Origin: CBFFRJ01 sp965644225
Lineage (GTDB): Bacteria; Pseudomonadota; Gammaproteobacteria; Enterobacterales; Enterobacteriaceae
Direction of reading: 5' to 3'
DNA length: 64,000 bases
Assembly: GCF_965644225.1 (NCBI RefSeq)
Contig: NZ_CBFFRJ010000004.1
Span: forward strand, 13,857 to 77,856
Below, piece by piece: positions 7,053 through 14,633 of this stretch. Under the pieces are notes generated by a model. The model did not search any database. It saw only the letters and a list, made by a program, of their open reading frames with translations, and was not told the origin of the DNA. A program made the translations under genes and the position numbers. Positions within the stretch are counted from its first letter, which is position 1; each line of letters starts with the position of its first letter.

Positions 7053-8552
7053 ATGCGACTGTTATCAGGGTTTATAAAATCGTTATCAAAGCTGTCAATG
7101 ATTGGCCGCGCGCTTATGCTGCCAATTTCTCTGTTGCCGGCGGCAGGTTTGTTGCTGGCGTTCGGTGATAAGTTCCACTTACCGCTGATGATGAACGCCG
7201 GTGGCGTCATCTTCGATAATTTACCGCTGCTGTTCGCCATCGGCTCTGCCGTCGGCCTGGCGTCGGAATCGGGTATCGCTGCCCTCTCCGCTGCGGTTTC
7301 GGTCTTTATCACTAACATCACCATCGGCACCGTACTGTCCATTACGCCGGAAATGGCCTCCCAGGGCGGTAAATATGCGATGGTGGTGGGTATTCCAACC
7401 CTGCAAATGGGGGTCTTTGGCGGCCTTATCTGCGGCATCCTCGCCGCCTGGTGTTATAACCGCTTCCATACCCTACAGCTGCCGGAATTCCTTGGCTTCT
7501 TCTCGGGTAAGCGTTTTGTGGCCATCGCCACGGCGTTTATGTCGTTTATTCTCGGCCTGCTGCTGCCCTACGTCTGGCAACATATCCAGGCGGGCATTGA
7601 TGCGCTTTCGGTGATTGTTAATGGGGATAATCAGGCCGCCTCGACCTTTATCTTTGGCCTGACGGAACGCGCGCTGATCCCGCTCGGCCTGCACCACATC
7701 TGGTATCCGTCGTTCTGGTACTCCTTTGGCGATTACACCACTCAGGCCGGCCAGGTTATCCATGGCGACCAGACAATCTGGTTCAAAATGCTGGAAGAAG
7801 GCACCAAATCCTTCAGTAGCGACACCTACCAGAATGCCGGTAAGTTTATGCAGGGCGAATTCCCGCTGATGCTGTTCGCTCTGCCTGCGGCCTGCCTTGC
7901 GATGTACCACGAAGCGCACACCCGTAACAAAAAAATCGCCGCCGGTATTCTCTTCTCCGCTGCCCTGACCTGTTTCCTGACGGGGATTACTGAACCGGTC
8001 GAGTTCACCTTTATCTTCGTTGCCCCGGTGTTATACGTGTTTAACGCGATTATGGCGGGACTGGCTTATATGAGTATGTATCTGATGCATGCTCATATTG
8101 CGAAGTCCTTCTCTGCCGGGCTTATCGACTACATCTCCTTTGGGATCCTGCCATCGTTTAATGGCTATCAGACTAACTTCCTCAATGTAGTGATCATTGG
8201 CATACCGATGGCGCTGATTTACTACTTCACCTTCCGTTTCGTGATCCGTCGTTTCGATGTGAAAACACCGGGCCGTACCGATGTCTCTGCGGATGCCAGT
8301 GATAAGACCGATGACGAACTGGTGACCGAAATCATTGGCCTGCTTGGCGGAGCGAAAAAAATTGATTCCGTCGGCTCCTGTATCACCCGTCTGCGCATCG
8401 AAGTGCTGAATGGCGATAACGTGGATAAAGAAGGCCTGAACGGCGTCGGTGCGCGTGGCGTGGTCTTTGTCGGTGATAAAGGCGTGCAGGTTATTTTTGG
8501 CGCACGAGCGCAATTTATTGCCCAGTCGATGGCAACAACGCTTGGCAAATAA
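7053..8552 (+). CDS. PTS EIICB transporter, glucose/maltose family (MalX-like)
   Basis: This is a 499-residue inner-membrane phosphotransferase-system permease. The EIIC domain (about residues 1-400) has multiple membrane segments and the conserved GITEPVEF motif near 312. A linker follows, then an EIIB domain (about 420-499) with the phosphorylated cysteine in CITRLR at Cys443. It would import a glucoside, glucose or maltose-like sugar with phosphorylation, taking phosphate from a separate EIIA such as Crr, since no EIIA is fused or adjacent. Tandem palindromic operators precede it and a MalI-like regulator follows, so the pair resembles malI-malX. No malY or hydrolase partner is next to it. 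Confidence 0.88.
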   Translation: MRLLSGFIKSLSKLSMIGRALMLPISLLPAAGLLLAFGDKFHLPLMMNAGGVIFDNLPLLFAIGSAVGLASESGIAALSAAVSVFITNITIGTVLSITPEMASQGGKYAMVVGIPTLQMGVFGGLICGILAAWCYNRFHTLQLPEFLGFFSGKRFVAIATAFMSFILGLLLPYVWQHIQAGIDALSVIVNGDNQAASTFIFGLTERALIPLGLHHIWYPSFWYSFGDYTTQAGQVIHGDQTIWFKMLEEGTKSFSSDTYQNAGKFMQGEFPLMLFALPAACLAMYHEAHTRNKKIAAGILFSAALTCFLTGITEPVEFTFIFVAPVLYVFNAIMAGLAYMSMYLMHAHIAKSFSAGLIDYISFGILPSFNGYQTNFLNVVIIGIPMALIYYFTFRFVIRRFDVKTPGRTDVSADASDKTDDELVTEIIGLLGGAKKIDSVGSCITRLRIEVLNGDNVDKEGLNGVGARGVVFVGDKGVQVIFGARAQFIAQSMATTLGK

Positions 8553-8574
8553 CCTCGTACTGATAAGGTAAATA

Positions 8575-8600
8575 AGTCTCCTGTATTACTACAGGAGGCT
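8575..8600 (+). terminator. Hairpin between the EIICB gene and its regulator
   Basis: AGTCTCCTGTA (8575-8585) pairs with TACAGGAGGCT (8590-8600), an 11-base stem with one G.U pair and a TTAC loop, then a short T-rich stretch. It probably attenuates read-through from the transporter gene into the regulator gene. Confidence 0.6.
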
Positions 8601-8642
8601 TTACTATTTCAGGCAGATATTCGGTACTTTCAGGGAGCTCGT

Positions 8643-9659
8643 TTGAAAAAGGTCAGCATCATTGATGTCGCTAAACTGGCGGGCGTTTCCGTCTCAACCG
8701 TGTCACTGGTGTTACGCCAGAAAGGGAAGATCTCTGAGGCGACGATTGAGCGAGTCCATTCGGCCATCAATGAACTGGGCTACGTACACAATGTGGCAGC
8801 AGCTAATCTTCGGGCAAACACCTCAAACCTGATTGGCCTGATCCTGCGGGATTTTAGCGACAGCTTCTCCATCAAGGTGATGGCAAGCATCGTGCAGGCT
8901 CTGGAGCGTAAAGGCTATATGGTTTTCCTCGGCCAACCGCAGGATGACAACGACCATCTTGAGCGCTGTCTGCTCTCCTTCAAACAGCAAGGCGTTGCCG
9001 GGGTCATTTATCTTGCCAGTGACCCAACATCCGCCCGTGTGCCGGAAAAGATAAGCCAGTGCCCACTGCCGCTGGTGGTGGTATCGCAGTCGCTACTTGA
9101 TGAGCCCTGCAATCTGGTCATGCGTGATAATCGCCAGGCTGCCAGCCTTGCAACCCGCTATCTGATTGAGCGCGGGCATCGTGCTATCGCCTACGTTGGC
9201 GGCATGGAGAACGACCGGGTACGTCACCAGCGTTTGCTGGGGATGCACAGCGCGCTGAAACAGCACGGGATGGCGCTGCGTGATGAGTTCACCCCGCCCT
9301 GTTTTGAAAGTACCGATTCAGTGAGCCTGGCGACCCGCCATTTGCTGGAAAAAAATAACACCATTACCGCGCTGCTTTGCCACTCGCCGAATTCCATTAT
9401 TGGCTCGATCAGCGGTATTCATCAGGTTGGACGCACCATAGGTAAGGACGTGTTCCTGACCCAGCAGGTGGCGCTAATTGGCTTTGAAGATATGCTGCAT
9501 GTGAACCTCACCTCCCCCTCTTTCACCTATGTTTCCTCGGCCAGCGAAGAGACCGGGCGGCAGGCGGCAGAGTTGATGATGCGCAAATTAAAAGAGCCGG
9601 AATTACAGACCCAGCGCATCACCCTTTCCGGACAGCTGATTACCCAGGAATCAGCCTGA
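8643..9659 (+). CDS. LacI-family repressor, MalI-like
   Basis: This 338-residue protein has an N-terminal LacI helix-turn-helix (IIDVAKLAGVSVSTVSLVL, residues 5-23), a hinge helix ending near residue 60 and a periplasmic-binding-protein-like effector core. The start is TTG at 8643, with AGGGAG seven bases upstream; no ATG in frame precedes it. Length and N-terminus resemble E. coli MalI, and the AACGTT operators upstream of the adjacent EIICB gene support repression of that gene. No copy of the operator is visible directly upstream of this gene. The inducer is unknown. Confidence 0.88.
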   Translation: MKKVSIIDVAKLAGVSVSTVSLVLRQKGKISEATIERVHSAINELGYVHNVAAANLRANTSNLIGLILRDFSDSFSIKVMASIVQALERKGYMVFLGQPQDDNDHLERCLLSFKQQGVAGVIYLASDPTSARVPEKISQCPLPLVVVSQSLLDEPCNLVMRDNRQAASLATRYLIERGHRAIAYVGGMENDRVRHQRLLGMHSALKQHGMALRDEFTPPCFESTDSVSLATRHLLEKNNTITALLCHSPNSIIGSISGIHQVGRTIGKDVFLTQQVALIGFEDMLHVNLTSPSFTYVSSASEETGRQAAELMMRKLKEPELQTQRITLSGQLITQESA

Positions 9660-9704
9660 TTCACACCGCTGTCATCCTCTTTACTTTCGTACATACGCAA
9701 AATC

Positions 9705-9815
9705 ATTCGCGTTGCATTGCGGCGGCAAGGCTGAGAGTCCCCGGGAGCTTACATCAGTAAGTGACCGGGGTGAGCAGACGTAGCCAACAAAGAGGCAGCG
9801 TGAAGGATAAAGCGT
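9705..9815. repeat. Enterobacterial intergenic repeat with bulged hairpin
   Basis: The centre is a symmetric hairpin, CCCCGG-gag-CTTAC-atca-GTAAG-tga-CCGGGG (9739-9770), followed by a GCCAACAAAGAGGCAGC segment. I recognise this general layout as a dispersed noncoding element of enterobacteria. It lies between the convergent 3' ends of the regulator and the dehydrogenase. Outer limits are approximate. Confidence 0.5.
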
Positions 9816-9818
9816 ATG

Positions 9819-10562
9819 TTATCCGCGGCCGACGAACGGCATAGCATTTGCCATAATCGTCATCTCCAGCACATTGGTGGTGACCGGCATGGTGGTTATC
9901 ATGGCGATCGCCGCCGCCACATCCGCAACATCCATCATCTCTTCAGGAGCGATGGTGCCATCGGCCTGATACACCCCTTTGCGCATCCTTCCGGACATTT
10001 CGGTTTCAGCGTTACCGATATTAATCTGCCCGCAGGCAATATTAAATTTACGGCAGTCGAGTGAGATAGATTTCGTCAGGCCGGTAATGGCATGTTTTGA
10101 CGCGGTATAAGGCGCGGTATACAGACGCGGCGTGATAGCCGAAATAGAGGCGTTGTTAATAATCCGCCCACCCATCGGCTGCTGGGCTTTCATTATTTTG
10201 ATGGCTGCCTGCGCGCACAGGAAACTGGCGTGCACGTTAACGTTAAACACGCGCAGCCACTCTTCATATGGGATCTCTTCGATGGATTTTGCCGGGCTGT
10301 TATTGCCTGCGTTATTGAACAACACGTCCAGTCTGCCGAAGTCGTTTTTAATCCGGCTGAACAGCGCCTCAACGCCTTCTGGCGAAGACACATCCGCCGA
10401 AACGGGCACAAACCTTTCCGGATCAAAGCCTTCGGCACAGGCTTTCAGTTTTTGTTCATTACGGGCGGCCACAATCACGGTATAGCCCATGTCATACATC
10501 GCTTTGGCTGCCGCATACCCAATCCCTTTGCTGCCACCCGTTACCAGCGCTACTTTGCTCAT
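9819..10562 (-). CDS. SDR-family NAD(P)-dependent oxidoreductase
   Basis: This 247-residue classical short-chain dehydrogenase has the cofactor motif TGGSKGIG at residues 8-15, NNAGNN near 88, a catalytic Ser in NNASIS, and YTASK with Tyr152 and Lys156. The basic residue in the AARNEQ segment suggests NADPH may be accepted, which is inference. AGGGGATA precedes the ATG. It is convergent with the MalI-like regulator and stands alone between ybcJ and ybcI relative to E. coli, so it belongs to inserted cargo. Substrate unknown. Confidence 0.85.
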   Translation of the reverse strand: MSKVALVTGGSKGIGYAAAKAMYDMGYTVIVAARNEQKLKACAEGFDPERFVPVSADVSSPEGVEALFSRIKNDFGRLDVLFNNAGNNSPAKSIEEIPYEEWLRVFNVNVHASFLCAQAAIKIMKAQQPMGGRIINNASISAITPRLYTAPYTASKHAITGLTKSISLDCRKFNIACGQINIGNAETEMSGRMRKGVYQADGTIAPEEMMDVADVAAAIAMITTMPVTTNVLEMTIMANAMPFVGRG

Positions 10563-10818
10563 GTTATCCCCTGAATAATGTGATGTTTACTGCGACTTTC
10601 CTGCAAATTACGCTGTTCTGCTGTGAAGTGCATTTGTCATTACCCCGAATCACCGTCGCCATATTTATGCAGTCACCCAAATATTTACAATTTGTCGGTT
10701 TAATTATCGTGCTGCATCACAAAACCGAGTTTTTAATTACCCGGTAAGTTTCAGAAAACACGCACTGAGCAAATCGGGTCCCCTGGGTATACTTTCCTCT
10801 TTTGTTCAGGAAAGAACG

Positions 10819-11343
10819 ATGCCGACAATCATTACTCACGCCGCTGTCCCCCTTTGTCTGGGGCTCGGACTCGGAAACAAAGTGATCCCCCGGGGTTTAC
10901 TGCTGGCGGGTATTGGGCTGGCTATGTTGCCCGATGCCGACGTGCTCTCATTTAAATTGGGTATTGCCTACGGCAATATTTTTGGTCATCGCGGCTTTAC
11001 CCATTCGCTGCTGTTTGCCTTTGTGGTTCCATTACTGCTGACATGGCTCGGGAGACGATGGTTTAAAGCAAGCGCACTGTGCTGCTGGACGTTTCTGACG
11101 CTGTCATTGCTGTCACACAGCCTGCTGGATTCGGTGACCACCGGAGGTAAAGGAGTGGGCTGGCTGTGGCCCTGGTCAGATGAACGCTTTTTCGCCCCCT
11201 GGCAGGTGATTAAGGTCGCGCCTTTTGCGCTATCAAAATACAACACGCCTTACGGGCATCAGGTGATAATTTCCGAGCTTCTTTGGGTGTGGGTGCCGGG
11301 GATTATTTTTATGGGAGTGATGTGGCACTTACGCCGACGCTGA
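10819..11343 (+). CDS. ybcI: YdjM-family inner-membrane protein YbcI
   Basis: This 174-residue membrane protein has the same size and the same relative place (between cysS and ybcJ) as E. coli YbcI. It carries the family motif HRGFTHS near residue 57 with nearby DAD and HSLLD motifs, a histidine/aspartate set that led to the metal-dependent hydrolase (YdjM, DUF457) naming. Four hydrophobic segments are visible. No enzymatic activity is established. GGAAAGAACG precedes the ATG. A CCCTCACCC repeat follows the stop directly. Confidence 0.9.
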   Translation: MPTIITHAAVPLCLGLGLGNKVIPRGLLLAGIGLAMLPDADVLSFKLGIAYGNIFGHRGFTHSLLFAFVVPLLLTWLGRRWFKASALCCWTFLTLSLLSHSLLDSVTTGGKGVGWLWPWSDERFFAPWQVIKVAPFALSKYNTPYGHQVIISELLWVWVPGIIFMGVMWHLRRR

Positions 11344-11366
11344 GATTGCGAATAGTGCGGCCTGAT

Positions 11367-11402
11367 GCCCTCACCCCGGCCCTCTCCCACGGGGAGAGGG
11401 AG
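11367..11402. repeat. CCCTCACCC-type intergenic repeat, copy 1
   Basis: GCCCTCACCCCGGCCCTCTCCCACGGGGAGAGGG-type sequence forms a CCCTCTCCC/GGGAGAGGG hairpin just after ybcI. It shares a TGATGCCCTCACCCC start with the copy at 49580. Confidence 0.8.
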
Positions 11403-11440
11403 AAAATCAGGCTGCTCCCGCTTGCGAAAAACGGGCGCGC

Positions 11441-12154
11441 TTAATGCTCCAGAGCGACCGAACAGACATGGTCAATCGTACGCAGCATGCTATACAGCTC
11501 ATATAAAGTAGTGCGGTTCTTCACCGTCAGCTTAAAATTCACCTCTATTTTATTTTTCTTGATATCGCGGATGGTCATGGCGTCAATCAGATTTTTGCGC
11601 TCATGAAGTCTGTTCATCAGTGACGATAGCCCCTCCTTTTCATCAAGAATTAAGCGGACTTTGACTCTTCCCAGCTGCTGACGCCTTGCCTGCAACAGAG
11701 CGATATGTGGACTCAGCTTGATTACCAGCATAAATAATGCCGTCGCCAGTAACGCATGCAGATAGAAACTGGCGCCACAGGCAATCCCCACTCCCGCCGA
11801 TGCCCAGACTATTGCGGCAGTTGTCAGACCGGAAATCGCATCGTCACGACGATGTAAAATAACCCCGGCGCCTAAAAAACCTACCCCACTAATAATCTGG
11901 GCGGCCAGCCGGATAGGATCGCTGCGAATATTGTCAGAAATCCCGGCGTAATATTCTGCAGACTGAATAGATACCACTGTTAATACGCTGCTGGCGACGG
12001 CAATAATAACGCAGGTTTTAACACCAACAGGTTTACCTTTGGATTCCCGCTCCAGGCCAATAATACCGCCCAGAACAAACGCAGCGGTTATCTTACAAAC
12101 CGTTGCCAGATGGAGCGGCCCCATCCCGTTCAGCAGTTGTAATATGATATCCAT
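11441..12154 (-). CDS. MgtC/SapB-family membrane protein
   Basis: This 237-residue protein has four or five N-terminal transmembrane segments (to about residue 140) with the family signature GGIIGLERESKGKPVGVKT, and a C-terminal ACT-like cytoplasmic domain of about 90 residues. Salmonella MgtC is a virulence factor that inhibits the F-type ATPase and helps survival at low magnesium; many chromosomal homologues have no known role. A strong AAGGAGGTG site lies upstream, and only 34 bases separate it from the transporter gene, so it is likely the last gene of the three-gene operon. Its link to a sugar or nucleoside system is unexplained. Confidence 0.85.
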   Translation of the reverse strand: MDIILQLLNGMGPLHLATVCKITAAFVLGGIIGLERESKGKPVGVKTCVIIAVASSVLTVVSIQSAEYYAGISDNIRSDPIRLAAQIISGVGFLGAGVILHRRDDAISGLTTAAIVWASAGVGIACGASFYLHALLATALFMLVIKLSPHIALLQARRQQLGRVKVRLILDEKEGLSSLMNRLHERKNLIDAMTIRDIKKNKIEVNFKLTVKNRTTLYELYSMLRTIDHVCSVALEH

Positions 12155-12188
12155 ATCCCCACCTCCTTGTGGGCGTACATTTATTATC

Positions 12189-13430
12189 TCAGCGCTCAGA
12201 ACTGACCGGTTCAGGTTCAGTCAATTCTTTCGGTCTGGACAAATCGTCCTTAAAGAAAATGATGAACAGAAGTGAAACGATGGCGGCAATCACTGCCGGA
12301 ATAATCCAGAAGTTTTCCCATTGCGGCAGTGCCTGCGGCCCCTGCTCCGTCACCGTATTGTTAAAAATCTTCCCGCAAATGGTTGAAGCAAACAGCAAAC
12401 CAACACCATTGGAAACGATAAAACGCAGACTTTGGGCCTGGGCTCTGATCTCTGGCCGTGCTTTGCGATCAACATAAATGTCGCCGACGGTGAAGAAAAA
12501 GTCCCAGCAGAATCCCTGTAGCATCAGCCCAATCAGTACAAACATCATATTGGCGTCAATCGCCGCCTGAGAGAAGAATATCGAGCGGATAACCCAGCAC
12601 ACCGCGCCGATAAGCAACGTAATTTTAAAACCCGCTTTTAACAGGAACCAGGACAACATGAACATAAAGACGACTTCGCAGGCGATGCCTATCTGCATCA
12701 TGGTGGCGGCATTATCAAAACCCAGCGCCTTGAGGAATACCGGAATATAGGCGGAATAGGCCGTTTTGGGGATCATCAATACAAAGATGCTCAACATCAA
12801 AATAGAGAAATTGCGATCCCTGAACAGCGACAACGCGTCAAGGCACAATAAATCGCGCAGCGAAAATGCACGTCCTTTAGCCTTCGGCGGCGTATTCGGT
12901 AACGAGAAACAGTACAGCCCCAAAGCCACACCACTGGCGGAGGCGATATACCAGGTCATGGTATCCCCGGAGTATCCCATCTGCCCGATAATGAAACCAA
13001 TGGCCATAAAACCGAAGGTGCCAAACACGCGAATGACCGGAAAATACTTCACCCCGTTGATATGGCTGAAGCTGATACTGTTAGCCAGCGCAGTGGTAGG
13101 ATAAAACAGCAGCCCGACGAGAAAGATCATCATCAGCGTCATGGTGCTATTTTGTGCTTCAATAAACTGCGGCACGCAAAGGATTACCCCGGCGTTAATC
13201 AGGTGCAGGATCCCCATCACTTTTTGCGACGCAAAGAAACGGTCGGCCACCATGCCGATAAATAACGGAGACAGAATAGTCGCCAGCCCCAGTAAAGCAT
13301 ACGAAGTGCCGATAATCGTCGCCATGCCCCAGGTGCTCAGCACCAGGCCCATGGTCATATTCCATGCGCCCTGCATAAAATATTGCACAAACATCATAAT
13401 CAGCAGGCGCGGTGTTTTGTTAAAGTCCAT
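12189..13430 (-). CDS. NupG/XapB-type MFS transporter
   Basis: This 413-residue, twelve-segment major facilitator belongs to the nucleoside:H+ symporter group: FVQYFMQGAW at the start and FPVIRVFGTFGFMAIG near residue 138 align in style with the NupG segment around FPPIR. I place the start at ATG 13430, where GGAGG lies seven bases upstream, rather than at the longer in-frame start at 13457, which would overlap the preceding gene. The upstream hydrolase stop is thirteen bases away. The probable substrate is a nucleoside or small glycoside. Confidence 0.82.
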   Translation of the reverse strand: MDFNKTPRLLIMMFVQYFMQGAWNMTMGLVLSTWGMATIIGTSYALLGLATILSPLFIGMVADRFFASQKVMGILHLINAGVILCVPQFIEAQNSTMTLMMIFLVGLLFYPTTALANSISFSHINGVKYFPVIRVFGTFGFMAIGFIIGQMGYSGDTMTWYIASASGVALGLYCFSLPNTPPKAKGRAFSLRDLLCLDALSLFRDRNFSILMLSIFVLMIPKTAYSAYIPVFLKALGFDNAATMMQIGIACEVVFMFMLSWFLLKAGFKITLLIGAVCWVIRSIFFSQAAIDANMMFVLIGLMLQGFCWDFFFTVGDIYVDRKARPEIRAQAQSLRFIVSNGVGLLFASTICGKIFNNTVTEQGPQALPQWENFWIIPAVIAAIVSLLFIIFFKDDLSRPKELTEPEPVSSER

Positions 13431-13443
13431 AAGCGTTCCCTCC

Positions 13444-14265
13444 TTATTTGACGTCAACAGTCAGACCGTCCCATGCGACGGTAATGTTTTTATCACGACA
13501 GGCAGCTACTAACTCCTCATGCAGTAATTTGCCGCTATGGGAGATATGGGAGACCACAATCTGGCTAGCGGGATGCAGACACGCCATCGAAGCCAGTTTC
13601 TGCTGGGCGGCAAACACCGTCTCCAGACTCATATGGTTATCGCTGCGGGCGTTGCCGTTAAATCCGTAAGTACATTCCAGTACCACCAGATCCAGCCGCT
13701 TGCCCTGCAACCACTGCCAGGTAAGCTCCGGGAACCAGCCGGAGTCATGACCATAGAAAATTGTTTTCCCTTCCTTTTCAATAACGTATACATAGCAGAG
13801 TTCCCAACTGGCGTGGTTAGCCAGCAGCGGCGTTATCCGATAGCCATGGCTCTCGACGGTAACGAAAGGCACCAGGCAGTGAAAAGCAAAACGTTCTTTG
13901 CTGTAACCCGGTAGCACGGCGGCGCAGCCGTTGATAGCCCGATCGTTGCCAAAGATCTCCAGTGGATGGTCGATATTAAATCCATAGCCCTCCATCCGAC
14001 TGAACAACTCGCCAACGTTAAAATGATCCGGATGGGTATGGGTAAACAGCAGATCGGTCAAGCCGGTAGCGTCCAGCCCATCACGCAGCAATTGCTGGCT
14101 AAACTCCGGAGCCACATCAATCAGCAAGACGTCATCAACGATCGCGGAAGAGTGAGTACGTAGATCTTTGCCTTTCAGGCTGCGGGCCTGTTGGCAATGC
14201 TCACAACGACAAAACGGATTAGGGATACCTTCAGAGGCAGCGGATCCCAGAAAGTGTATCTTCAT
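13444..14265 (-). CDS. PhnP-like metallo-beta-lactamase-fold phosphodiesterase
   Basis: This 273-residue protein has the two-metal motif THTHPDH near residues 74-80, a further metal-ligand aspartate in GHDSGWFP near 175 and a C-terminal HISHSG. Near the N-terminus FCRCEHC gives the three-cysteine zinc site that also marks PhnP, which hydrolyses a cyclic ribose 1,2-phosphate in phosphonate use. Here no phosphonate genes are near; it heads an operon with a nucleoside-type transporter, which suggests a phosphoribosyl or cyclic-phosphate substrate. AAGGA precedes the ATG. Activity is inferred. Confidence 0.82.
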   Translation of the reverse strand: MKIHFLGSAASEGIPNPFCRCEHCQQARSLKGKDLRTHSSAIVDDVLLIDVAPEFSQQLLRDGLDATGLTDLLFTHTHPDHFNVGELFSRMEGYGFNIDHPLEIFGNDRAINGCAAVLPGYSKERFAFHCLVPFVTVESHGYRITPLLANHASWELCYVYVIEKEGKTIFYGHDSGWFPELTWQWLQGKRLDLVVLECTYGFNGNARSDNHMSLETVFAAQQKLASMACLHPASQIVVSHISHSGKLLHEELVAACRDKNITVAWDGLTVDVK

Positions 14266-14633
14266 TTTAAATCCTTTTTATTCAATGAATTATTCATTTC
14301 GTCCCTGACTACTCTGCTAAAACGCAACACTGCAAAGCGGTATTGGAACGTGTCAATAATAATGACAAGGTTAAAAATCAGACAACAAGGAAAGCGTTAA
14401 TTGGTGATCCACTTCATAAAACTTAATTTTAATTGCTATTTTTCAAAAACATAAATAAAACTCCATATAAAAAAACACCGCAAAGAGATTATCCTTAACA
14501 GCCAGAAAACTTAATTAAAAGTATATTAAACAACCATTACATAATGGAACGATCCAATAACTAACCCTCCTGAAAAATCAGCATAGCGATACAGCTATCC
14601 CGGTGTTAGCATAAAAAAATGTGGGGCGGCGTG
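14266..14633. promoter_or_regulatory. Divergent control region with two LacI-type operator candidates
   Basis: AT-rich interval between the divergent hydrolase and regulator genes. ATTGGAACGTGTCAAT (14342-14357) and AATGGAACGATCCAAT (14543-14558) are imperfect palindromes centred on CG, identical at 12 of 16 positions. One lies about 80 bases before each gene. A direct repeat AAAACTTAATT also occurs at about 14418 and 14506. No ORF is supported here. Confidence 0.6.
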
